From Oscillospiraceae bacterium (GTDB taxonomy: Bacteria > Bacillota > Clostridia > Oscillospirales > Acutalibacteraceae): a DNA stretch of 14,591 nucleotides. Made by a program: the position numbers and the translations under genes. The stretch is taken from assembly GCA_902761265.1 (NCBI GenBank), contig CACWJV010000147.1, positions 1 to 14,591 of the forward strand. Reading direction: 5' to 3'. A model generated the notes under the pieces. The model had not been told where the DNA came from. It made no database searches and was given only the letters and a program-made list of their open reading frames with translations. This document shows positions 7,566 through 12,790 of the stretch, one piece after another. Every line of letters begins with the position of its first letter. Within the stretch, counting starts at the first letter, position 1.

Positions 7566-8567
7566 TCAAGCGTTTTGCAGCGCTTCTTTGACCTTTTGGG
7601 CGCGCAAAACGTCGCGCTGGGCTGCAGGCAGTACCCGCCCTTCGGCGACGCTGAGCGTCGCAGGCTGGATTGCGGTAAGCAGCTTTGTCAGCGTGTCAAG
7701 CGGCAAATCGAGAATCCCGAGGGCGGCCCCGAGCCGCACGAGGGACAACAGATCGGTGCATTCGCTGCAGGTGAGCATATACGCGCTTTGCAATATGCCG
7801 TTGGCGCGGTAGATGCGGTCGATGAACACGTTGTCTGTCCGCAAGGTTTCGCGCGCAGCGGTTTCCTGCTCCATAATCTGGCGCGCGATGGCGGCAAGGT
7901 TTTGGATCGCGGCCTGTTCGCTGATGCCGAGCGTGACCTGGTTGCTGAGTTGATACAGCTCGCCTACGATCCTGCTGCCTTCGCCAAACGTGCCGCGCAG
8001 CGTGAGGCCGAGCTTTGCAATGGTGGAAGATAGGCGCGGCATCCATCCGGCATGGGAGAGGGCCGGGAGATGGAGCATCACGGAAGCGCGCAGGGCGGTG
8101 CCGAGATTTGTCGGGCACTGGGTGAGGTAGCCGAGCTTTTCGTCGAACGCAACAGTCAGCCGGGAAGCCAGCTTTTCGTCGAGTGCGTTGGCTTTTTCAA
8201 ATGCCTTGTCAAGCGAGAGCCCCGGCTCGATCACCTGAATGCGGACGTGGTCTTCTTCACAAAGCATGATGGACACCGTCTCGTCATTTGATAAAATCAG
8301 CGCGCGGCCGTCGGCAGACGAGGCAAATTCCGGGCTGATCAGATGCTTTTCAGCGAGCGAGACCGCCTCGGTGGAGGAAAGATCCTTCATTTCGATATAG
8401 CGATAGTTCTTTGCGTCGTCCCCGTCGAGCAACGCATCGCGCACCGTTTCGTTGACAAGTTGCTTTTCTTCGACGGAAAGCTTTGCCGGAAACGGATACT
8501 CCTTGAGGTTGCGCGCCAAACGGATGCGCGTGGAAAGGGGAATGCTCTGCGTCATTTGTTCATTCAT
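7566..8567 (-). CDS. mcsB: Protein arginine kinase McsB
   Basis: McsB phosphorylates arginine residues on proteins, marking them for ClpCP degradation and inactivating CtsR. The 333-residue protein has the phosphagen-kinase catalytic fold: STRIRLARN (12-20), EEDHVRIQ (104-111, catalytic acidic pair), CPTNLGT (151-157, with the phosphagen kinase cysteine), and RGTFGEGS (191-198). The residue before EEDH is Cys where Bacillus McsB has Asn. The start at 8567 (MNEQMTQ) has GGAGG nine bases upstream and follows the mcsA stop by one base (TGAGATG), so the two are coupled. Upstream in-frame starts would run into mcsA. The reading frame is intact, unlike its neighbours mcsA and clpC. Confidence 0.95.
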   Translation of the reverse strand: MNEQMTQSIPLSTRIRLARNLKEYPFPAKLSVEEKQLVNETVRDALLDGDDAKNYRYIEMKDLSSTEAVSLAEKHLISPEFASSADGRALILSNDETVSIMLCEEDHVRIQVIEPGLSLDKAFEKANALDEKLASRLTVAFDEKLGYLTQCPTNLGTALRASVMLHLPALSHAGWMPRLSSTIAKLGLTLRGTFGEGSRIVGELYQLSNQVTLGISEQAAIQNLAAIARQIMEQETAARETLRTDNVFIDRIYRANGILQSAYMLTCSECTDLLSLVRLGAALGILDLPLDTLTKLLTAIQPATLSVAEGRVLPAAQRDVLRAQKVKEALQNA

Positions 8568-8568
8568 C

Positions 8569-8910
8569 TCACTGTTCCTCCCTGAGTGCCTTGATATTGT
8601 CGCGCAAAACGGCGGCCTGTTCAAAGTTCTGGCTGTCAATCGCCTGCTGCATCTGGGCTTGCAGTGCTTCTATCTGCTGCTCTTTGGTGGGCGCCGCTTC
8701 CTTTTGCGGTGCGGCGGTCTGTTCGGCGGTTACCACTTGCGGCGGGGTTTTGCCGGCGTGGCGGGCACGGCCGTGGATGCGCTGGATTGAGGGCAAGAGC
8801 TTATCGTAAAACGTTTCGTAGCAATCCGCGCAGCCGACCATGCCGGTGCGCACGATTTCGTCAAACGAGCTGCCGCAGGTTTCGCACCGTTCGGTTTTGC
8901 GTCCGGCTGC
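8569..8910 (-). pseudogene. mcsA: mcsA, C-terminal remainder in a shifted frame
   Basis: This frame encodes 113 residues of McsA: two zinc knuckles (CETCG and GCADCYETF), a Gln/Ala/Pro-rich linker, and a C-terminal UVR motif (about 30 residues ending in LRDNIKALREEQ) that contacts ClpC or McsB. It is out of frame with the N-terminal half; a TGA immediately upstream at 8913-8911 blocks any extension. An internal ATG at 8853 has no good ribosome-binding site. The gene therefore seems broken, or short of some linker bases in this assembly. Confidence 0.85.
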
Positions 8911-9052
8911 TCAACGAGAAATCGTCAAAGAAGCTGTCAAAGCCGAGCTTTTTGGCGCACGCCGCACAAAGGTGCTGTTCGGTCGCTTCGCCGTTGATGA
9001 TGCGTTTGATATGGGTGGTTGCCTGTGCTTTGGAACAATTTTGACATAACAT
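8861..9052 (-). CDS. mcsA: McsA, N-terminal part, truncated by frameshift
   Basis: McsA is the zinc-binding activator of the McsB arginine kinase. The frame starts MLCQNCSKAQATTH and includes HLCAAC, giving the first two CxxC zinc knuckles, then FDSFFDDFSL (to residue 47). After this it leaves the McsA frame and ends at residue 63. In other McsA proteins a hydrophobic linker of roughly 15-25 residues lies between this point and the next CxxC. Here the two halves sum to only 160 residues, against about 180 usually, and are one frame apart. The start is secure: GGAGG lies eight bases upstream, 15 bases after the ctsR stop. Confidence 0.85.
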   Translation of the reverse strand: MLCQNCSKAQATTHIKRIINGEATEQHLCAACAKKLGFDSFFDDFSLSSRTQNRTVRNLRQLV

Positions 9053-9067
9053 AACAATTACCTCCTG

Positions 9068-9517
9068 TTAAGCCTGCAAAGTGAGCAGCATCTGTTTGAG
9101 TATCGCTGCTCTTACCGCGTCGCGTTTATGCTGATCAACCAGCCGCAGGGCGCTGTCGCCCGTGGCGGCCAGCATAAGCGAGGCGGCCTTTTGCGAAAGC
9201 AGGTCGTGATAGACCAGATTGACTAAAATGGCACGCGCGGTTTTTTCGTCGGCGGTGTCGCCGATGGCGCTCAGCGCGTGCATCAGCGCCGTAGAACGGT
9301 CGCAGTGGATCCGGGTGATCTTGATATATCCGCCGCCGCCGCGCCTGCTTTCCACGATATAGCCGCGTTCGGGCGTAAAGCGCGAGGAGAGGACATAGTT
9401 GATCTGGCTCGGCACACAGCCGACCGTTTGCGCCAGCGTGTTACGCTGGATTTCGACCTCGTCCTGATTCTCCATCATCTCGGAGATCATGTGGGCGATG
9501 ATATTACTGAGGTTCAC
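9068..9517 (-). CDS. ctsR: Transcriptional repressor CtsR
   Basis: CtsR represses class III heat-shock genes (clp genes and its own operon). The 149-residue protein has the winged helix N-terminus with VEIQRNTLAQ, GCVPSQINYVLSSRFT (recognition helix, residues 33-48) and the glycine-rich wing RRGGGGYIKI (58-67) that reads the minor groove. The C-terminal dimerisation and McsB-target half follows (VDQHKRDAVRAAILKQML). The start is GTG at 9517, since an in-frame TGA lies just upstream and the N-terminus MNLSNIIAHMI aligns with other CtsR proteins. The ribosome-binding site is weak (GAGATGAGA region). It heads the ctsR-mcsA-mcsB-clpC operon and has its own operators upstream, so it is autoregulated. 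Confidence 0.95.
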   Translation of the reverse strand: MNLSNIIAHMISEMMENQDEVEIQRNTLAQTVGCVPSQINYVLSSRFTPERGYIVESRRGGGGYIKITRIHCDRSTALMHALSAIGDTADEKTARAILVNLVYHDLLSQKAASLMLAATGDSALRLVDQHKRDAVRAAILKQMLLTLQA

Positions 9518-9559
9518 GGTGTTCTCATCTCATTTCCGTTCTTTGATGTTGTCTTTGAC

Positions 9560-9576
9560 TTTGACTATCTTTGACC
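9560..9576 (-). promoter_or_regulatory. CtsR operator downstream of the ctsR transcription start
   Basis: On the minus strand GGTCAAAGATAGTCAAA fits the published CtsR consensus of two RGTCAAA heptads separated by NAN. A third half-site (AGTCAAA) overlaps at 9554-9560. It would lie within the first 25 transcribed bases and block elongation or initiation. Confidence 0.85.
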
Positions 9577-9588
9577 TTTGCAAGCAAT

Positions 9589-9616
9589 ATTATAGACCTT
9601 TTGCCGGAAAAGACAA
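9589..9616 (-). promoter_or_regulatory. Sigma-A-like promoter of the ctsR-mcsA-mcsB-clpC operon
   Basis: On the minus strand TTGTCT (9616-9611) and a perfect TATAAT (9594-9589) are 16 bases apart. CtsR operators lie on both sides. Confidence 0.8.
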
Positions 9617-9617
9617 A

Positions 9618-9634
9618 GGTCAAAAAAGGTCAAA
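9618..9634 (+). promoter_or_regulatory. Second CtsR operator, upstream of the -35 box
   Basis: GGTCAAAAAAGGTCAAA is a perfect match to the heptad-NAN-heptad CtsR consensus, on the strand opposite to the first operator, two bases beyond the -35 box of the ctsR promoter. Confidence 0.88.
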
Positions 9635-9760
9635 ATGATTATTTGACATTGAAATAAGTCATGAATGCTTTGATTTTCTAGTATTTTCTCATTGTTTCTT
9701 GATTATTTAAAAGTCATATTTTCCGAAAGGTCAAAGAAATTGACCATTGAGAATGGATCA
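9635..9760. other. AT-rich spacer without a gene, holding a GGTCAA palindrome
   Basis: This stretch is much richer in A and T than its surroundings. No open frame of useful length with a ribosome-binding site is present on either strand. At 9729-9745 two CtsR-like half sites face each other (GGTCAA, five bases, TTGACC). Otherwise I see nothing. Confidence 0.5.
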
Positions 9761-9762
9761 TT

Positions 9763-9790
9763 GCAGCGCCGCCCAAATGGGCGGCATAGC
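9763..9790 (+). repeat. REP-like palindromic element
   Basis: A GCAGC box precedes a perfect hairpin GCCGCCC / GGGCGGC (9768-9774, 9779-9785) with loop AAAT, then ATAGC. It has the layout of the elements at 12791-12960. Confidence 0.65.
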
Positions 9791-9818
9791 AAGAAAGCAA
9801 GAAACAAGATAGCAAGAA
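9788..9818. repeat. Tandem 8-bp repeats (AGCAAGAA)
   Basis: AGCAAGAA occurs at 9788, 9796 and 9811, with a degenerate 7-base unit ACAAGAT between. It starts inside the right flank of the preceding hairpin element. Confidence 0.75.
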
Positions 9819-9823
9819 TTTCC

Positions 9824-9846
9824 GTAGCAGTCGGCTGTCAGCCAAT
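9824..9846 (+). repeat. REP-like palindromic element, degenerate
   Basis: GTAGC is followed, after one base, by arms GTCGGCT (9830-9836) and AGCCAAT (9840-9846) around a 3-base loop; one mismatch and one G-T pair. Weaker than the other copies. Confidence 0.5.
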
Positions 9847-9893
9847 TGAGACGCAAAGGTAACGCGGCATAGCAGGGAAGCGGCTGCCGCAGC

Positions 9894-9925
9894 TAACGAC
9901 TAACGACGGTTGACTGTCGACTGTG
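9894..9925. repeat. Tandem 7-bp repeats (TAACGAC, then GACTGTS)
   Basis: TAACGAC is repeated at 9894 and 9901, merging into GACGGTT, GACTGTC and GACTGTG at 9905-9925. The latter units match the repeat inside the clpC 3' end. Confidence 0.8.
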
Positions 9926-9956
9926 CCGCGGCTGTCACACCTTTGCCGCGGCAGCG

Positions 9957-9987
9957 TATACTGACAATGGAACACGCCTGAGCGTGT
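9957..9987 (+). promoter_or_regulatory. Possible promoter -10 and 5' UTR hairpin of the Cys/Gly-rich peptide gene
   Basis: TATACT at 9957-9962 may be a -10 box, but no convincing sigma-A -35 is visible, which would fit an alternative sigma factor. A hairpin ACACGC / GCGTGT with loop CTGA lies at 9972-9987, ahead of the ribosome-binding site. Confidence 0.35.
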
Positions 9988-10011
9988 CAACCGCAAAAGG
10001 GAGGCAAAACC

Positions 10012-10158
10012 ATGTCCTGCAATAATACGCTGTTCGGCTCCAACTGCTGCACCTGGCTCATCATCATTCTGCTGCTTGTGCTGTTCAATAACGAAGGAAT
10101 CTTCGGCAACGGCTGCGGCTGCGGCAACAACAACGGCGGCTGTGGCTGCGGCTGCTGA
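10012..10158 (+). CDS. 48-aa Cys/Gly-rich single-span membrane peptide, unknown function
   Basis: ATG at 10012 follows AAAAGGGAGG with a good spacing, and a perfect terminator starts ten bases after the stop, so this short frame is a genuine monocistronic gene. The product begins MSCNNTLFGSNCC, has one hydrophobic helix (WLIIILLLVLF, residues 15-25), and ends in a glycine, asparagine and cysteine tail with GCGCG and CGCGC (residues 34-48). Eight of 48 residues are Cys (3, 12, 13, 35, 37, 44, 46, 48). The plan (short helix plus Gly/Cys tail) recalls small spore-coat or membrane peptides of Bacillota such as the YjcZ type, but there is no firm homology. A metal-binding, disulfide-crosslinked or spore-associated role is conceivable; none is shown. 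Confidence 0.8.
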   Translation: MSCNNTLFGSNCCTWLIIILLLVLFNNEGIFGNGCGCGNNNGGCGCGC

Positions 10159-10167
10159 CGGGTAAAA

Positions 10168-10200
10168 AAAACAGACCGGGCAACCGGTCTGTTTTACCTT
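10168..10200. terminator. Bidirectional intrinsic terminator
   Basis: Arms 10168-10179 and 10184-10195 form a perfect 12-bp stem (AAAACAGACCGG) with a GCAA tetraloop. TTTT ends the plus side and a run of eight T follows on the minus side, so it serves the Cys/Gly peptide gene and the opposing secreted-protein gene. Confidence 0.92.
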
Positions 10201-10205
10201 TTCAG

Positions 10206-10649
10206 TTAGTCGTTATTGTTGAAGATCTCGAGCTCGCGGAAGAATTTGAACAGCCGCTCAAACAGCGCGATCAGCGCCTGAAACGCACCCTTGATGGTGT
10301 GGGTGGTGTGATCTTCGCCGTCGTTCAGTTTGACAAAGTGCGGACGCAAAACCACCTGTTCGGTCACATAGAGCTTGTCGCCCGGATCCACACGGTTGCC
10401 GTCTTTGTCGACCCAATACATGAATTCATAGCCGGCAGCGACAGGCTTTTCGGTCGTGACTGTGATCCAGCCGGGACCTTTGATGCTGACAGACGGCGCC
10501 GGGAGATACATCACAGGCACGCCGCCTTTTTCATAGACGATAGCGTAAATGGGATCTTGATTGTCATCTTCTGCGGCTGCAGTCAAACCGACTGTCAGCA
10601 CGGAAAACAGGCAAATCACTGCAAGCAGCAAAGCGAGAATCTTTTTCAT
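10206..10649 (-). CDS. Small secreted protein with a bacterial-repeat-like (InlB B-type) domain, unknown function
   Basis: The 147-residue product has a clear signal peptide (MKKILALLLAVICLF, cleavage likely after TAAA near residue 26). The mature part holds a beta-rich segment with GYEFMYWVDKDGNRVDPGDK and VVLRPHFV, the pattern of a single InlB B-repeat / Listeria-Bacteroides repeat unit. The last 25 residues form an aromatic amphipathic helix (GAFQALIALFERLFKFFREL). There is no sortase motif or lipobox. The start is set by AAAGGAGG eight bases before ATG 10649; a longer frame from 10700 lacks a signal sequence and a ribosome-binding site. Its upstream region is very AT-rich with TATAAT at about 10685-10680 but no clear -35. 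It is likely exported; the target is unknown. Confidence 0.75.
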   Translation of the reverse strand: MKKILALLLAVICLFSVLTVGLTAAAEDDNQDPIYAIVYEKGGVPVMYLPAPSVSIKGPGWITVTTEKPVAAGYEFMYWVDKDGNRVDPGDKLYVTEQVVLRPHFVKLNDGEDHTTHTIKGAFQALIALFERLFKFFRELEIFNNND

Positions 10650-10757
10650 AAGAAATGCCTCCTTTATGATTTCGACCATATTATATAATACCGAAATCAA
10701 AATATATTTCTATAGTAGAAATAAAAACAGGAAATGACATTTTTATTAAAAATTGTA

Positions 10758-11807
10758 TTACGCCGCAGGTGGCTGATAGTGCGTCAACGGAACAAAGGCG
10801 TACCCTTCGGCGCGGGCTGCGTCGATGATTGCGCCGAGCGCTTCGGCGTTGTCGCGCGACACGGCGTGGAGCAAGATCACAGCGCCCGGGTGCAGCCGGT
10901 CAAGGACCGTTTTCTTCGCTTTGTCGGCGCCCTGCTGCTGTTCAACGTTCCAATCGTTGTACGCCACGGACCAAAACACACTGCGGTAGCCCATTTGGCG
11001 CACCACATCGAGCGCACTTTCGCTGTATTCGCCGGCGGGGAAACGGAAAAACTTTGCGCAATAGCCGAAGTGCTCGCGCAAATAATTTTCCGTGGCGGCA
11101 ATCTCTTTGACCATCTGCGTGCGGCTGATCGACGGAAACGACGGATGCGTGTCGGAATGGTTGCCTACAATATGCCCTTCACGGATCATCCGGGCGATCA
11201 GCTCCGGCTGGCGGCTGATGTGGTCGCGGGTACAAAAGAATGCCGCCGGCACCTGCTTTTCTTTTAATGTGTCGAGTATGCGCGCCGTGAGATTGTCATA
11301 TTCCCAGCCGCAGTCAAACGTGAGGTAGAGGACTTTTTCCCGGCTCGTGCGGTCGAGCGTCAGCGCGCCGAACCGGTCGAACCCGTCTTGAAACTGCTCA
11401 ACGGTAAAGTGGGCTTTTCCCCCGCTCGCGGGGCCGTGGGAATGCTCTTTTTTGGCTGTGGAAAGGCCGCGGCGGTTGTCGGGATCGGGCACAGTATACG
11501 TCACCGCGGGCAGCGGTGCAAGCCCGCTTGCGGCGGTTGCGTCGGGCGCTCCGCGCAGAATTTCGCCCAGCGGCAGTGTGTCCGCAATTTCCACCGCGGT
11601 GGACTGCTCGGCCTGTACCGCGGCGGTGCCGGACGTGCTGCTTTGGTCGGATGAAGCGGACGCGGAGCTTTGACTCTGGCTGTCCGCCGCGGAATCGGAG
11701 GGCTGCTGCCCCGGGTTGGGCACACCCTGCCGGTCGTCCACACAGGCGCAAAGCGAAACCGCCACGCAAAACACCAGCACCAGCGGCAAAAGGTATCGTT
11801 TTACCAT
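10758..11807 (-). CDS. pdaA: PdaA-like polysaccharide deacetylase lipoprotein (muramic delta-lactam de-N-acetylase type)
   Basis: The 349-residue protein has an N-terminal hydrophobic signal ending in LCAC (Cys22 the likely lipidated residue), a Ser/Gln-rich linker (about 35-70), and a C-terminal NodB domain (about 159-345). NodB motifs are YLTFDCGWE (Asp165 catalytic base), NHSDTH (His217 and His221, metal), FRFPAGEYS (Arg255) and ILLHAVSRDNAEAL (His314). The last motif and the TFDxG form with a non-Asp second residue match B. subtilis PdaA (TFDNG) rather than general chitin deacetylases. PdaA removes N-acetyl from muramic acid on the way to cortex delta-lactam, which suggests a spore former. 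Start at 11807 is one base after the stop of the upstream 59-aa gene, so coupling is likely. The lipobox has an atypical Cys at -2. Confidence 0.85.
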   Translation of the reverse strand: MVKRYLLPLVLVFCVAVSLCACVDDRQGVPNPGQQPSDSAADSQSQSSASASSDQSSTSGTAAVQAEQSTAVEIADTLPLGEILRGAPDATAASGLAPLPAVTYTVPDPDNRRGLSTAKKEHSHGPASGGKAHFTVEQFQDGFDRFGALTLDRTSREKVLYLTFDCGWEYDNLTARILDTLKEKQVPAAFFCTRDHISRQPELIARMIREGHIVGNHSDTHPSFPSISRTQMVKEIAATENYLREHFGYCAKFFRFPAGEYSESALDVVRQMGYRSVFWSVAYNDWNVEQQQGADKAKKTVLDRLHPGAVILLHAVSRDNAEALGAIIDAARAEGYAFVPLTHYQPPAA

Positions 11808-11808
11808 C

Positions 11809-11988
11809 TTATTTGAGCAGATCCTGCACATCGTCGAGCATATTGCCCACATGGCGCAGCGCTTTGTTGGCTTTTTTCTTATACATCTTTTTCATCGACG
11901 GATCGGCCTTCATCGCGCCCACAAGCATGGCGCATGCCCCGGCGGCCATGGTGGCGCCGACGGCGGACAGAACGGTTTTGGTTTTCAT
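11809..11988 (-). CDS. 59-aa membrane peptide upstream of the PdaA-like gene
   Basis: ATG 11988 follows AAGGAG by eight bases. The product MKTKTVLSAVGATMAAG... has one Ala/Met/Gly-rich hydrophobic helix (residues 5-26), a lysine cluster (MKKMYKKKANKA), and a short amphipathic end (NMLDDVQDLLK). Its stop (TAA) is one base from the pdaA-like start, so the two genes form an operon with translational coupling. The plan resembles small YtxH-type membrane peptides, but I do not recognise a named family. A TTGACA lies at 12066-12061 upstream on the minus strand, with no convincing -10. Confidence 0.75.
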   Translation of the reverse strand: MKTKTVLSAVGATMAAGACAMLVGAMKADPSMKKMYKKKANKALRHVGNMLDDVQDLLK

Positions 11989-12070
11989 ACAATGATCTCC
12001 TTTTCAAATTGGTATTTCTAGCATGGCCGTATGGATGCGGTAAAATGACAGGAAAAAGCTGTCAAGGGCT

Positions 12071-12098
12071 TTGCAAAACGCAATTCTTGTGGTATAAT
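12071..12098 (+). promoter_or_regulatory. Promoter of trmL
   Basis: TTGCAA at 12071-12076 and a perfect TATAAT at 12093-12098 are 16 bases apart, with an extended TG before the -10 box. Confidence 0.75.
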
Positions 12099-12124
12099 AT
12101 AATTCTGTCAAGGAGATGAGATCT

Positions 12125-12643
12125 GTGCCAACACTCAATATTGTACTGGTGGAACCGCAAATTCCGCAAAACACCGGCAATATCGCCCGCACCTGCGCCG
12201 CCACAGGCGCACGGCTGCATCTGGTGGAGCCGATGGGCTTTCGTGTGGACGACAAAAAGCTCAAGCGTGCCGGGCTGGACTATTGGTATCTGCTGGACAT
12301 TACATACTACGACTCCTGGGCAGATTTTCTCGAAAAGAACCCGGACGCCCGATGCTTCTTTTTCACAACAAAAGGCCGTGCGCTTTACAGCGGCAAACAG
12401 TACCCGGACAATGCCTACCTCGTTTTCGGCCGCGAAGACGCGGGGCTGCCGGAGAAGTTGTTGAAACAGCACCCGGACGACTGCGTGCGGCTGCCGATGC
12501 GTGAGGAAGCGCGCAGCCTGAATTTGTCGAATACGGTAGCGATCGGGGTATATGAAGTACTGCGGCAGTGGAACTTCCCGGCGCTGCAATGGAAGGGCGA
12601 ACTGCACCACGGAAGCTGGAGCGAAGTGAGAAGTGAAAATTGA
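12125..12643 (+). CDS. trmL: tRNA (cytidine/uridine-34-2'-O)-methyltransferase TrmL (SPOUT family)
   Basis: TrmL methylates the ribose of the wobble base in certain leucine tRNAs using S-adenosylmethionine. The 172-residue product has all family blocks: EPQIPQNTGNIARTC (near residues 9-23, motif 1), DKKLKRAGLDYW, FFFTTKG, LVFGREDAGLP (motif 2) and RLPMREEARSLNLSN (motif 3, forming the trefoil-knot cofactor site). I place the start at GTG 12125, nine bases after AAGGAG at 12110-12115. The ATG at 12116 touches that site directly, so it cannot be used efficiently. The family is usually about 155 residues; the extra tail (WSEVRSEN) is encoded by a 7-bp tandem repeat that also supplies the stop. 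Confidence 0.93.
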   Translation: MPTLNIVLVEPQIPQNTGNIARTCAATGARLHLVEPMGFRVDDKKLKRAGLDYWYLLDITYYDSWADFLEKNPDARCFFFTTKGRALYSGKQYPDNAYLVFGREDAGLPEKLLKQHPDDCVRLPMREEARSLNLSNTVAIGVYEVLRQWNFPALQWKGELHHGSWSEVRSEN

Positions 12644-12657
12644 AAATTAAGAATGAA
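12623..12657. repeat. Five tandem 7-bp units running through the trmL stop
   Basis: GAAGTGA, GAAGTGA, AAATTGA, AAATTAA and GAATGAA follow in strict 7-base register. They encode the last residues of TrmL and the TGA stop at 12641-12643. Confidence 0.75.
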
Positions 12658-12721
12658 GAAGATCGACCGGGCGCGGCCGGTGTGGTTGTGCTTTGCCGTC
12701 TATGGTGCGCTGCGGTGGGGT

Positions 12722-12785
12722 TCAAACCTCACCCGTCAGTGCGCGGTGCGCACTGCCACCCTCCCCGCCTTCGGGGAGGGCAAGG
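12722..12785. repeat. Double-hairpin intergenic element after trmL
   Basis: Hairpin 1 has arms AGTGCGC / GCGCACT with loop GGT (12738-12754). Hairpin 2 has arms CCCTCCCCG / CGGGGAGGG with loop CCTT (12759-12780). Lead sequence is AACCTCACCCGTC. I recall similar paired hairpins with a CCTCATCCGTC lead as recurrent intergenic repeats in gut Clostridia. Lacking a U-tract, it is not a standard terminator. Confidence 0.65.
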
Positions 12786-12790
12786 ACAAC

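Noticed and set aside
9635..9760. A small RNA or short gene in the AT-rich spacer
   Set aside because: There is no promoter with a terminator partner and every short frame stops within a few codons.
9788..9925. A CRISPR array in the repeat-rich gap
   Set aside because: Repeat units are 7-8 bases without unique spacers of constant length, and no cas genes are present.
10734..11267. A 177-codon plus-strand frame opposite the deacetylase
   Set aside because: Antisense to the NodB domain; no motifs or ribosome-binding site.
12116..12124. ATG at 12116 as the trmL start
   Set aside because: It directly abuts AAGGAG, leaving no spacing. GTG at 12125 has nine bases and begins at the conserved family N-terminus.
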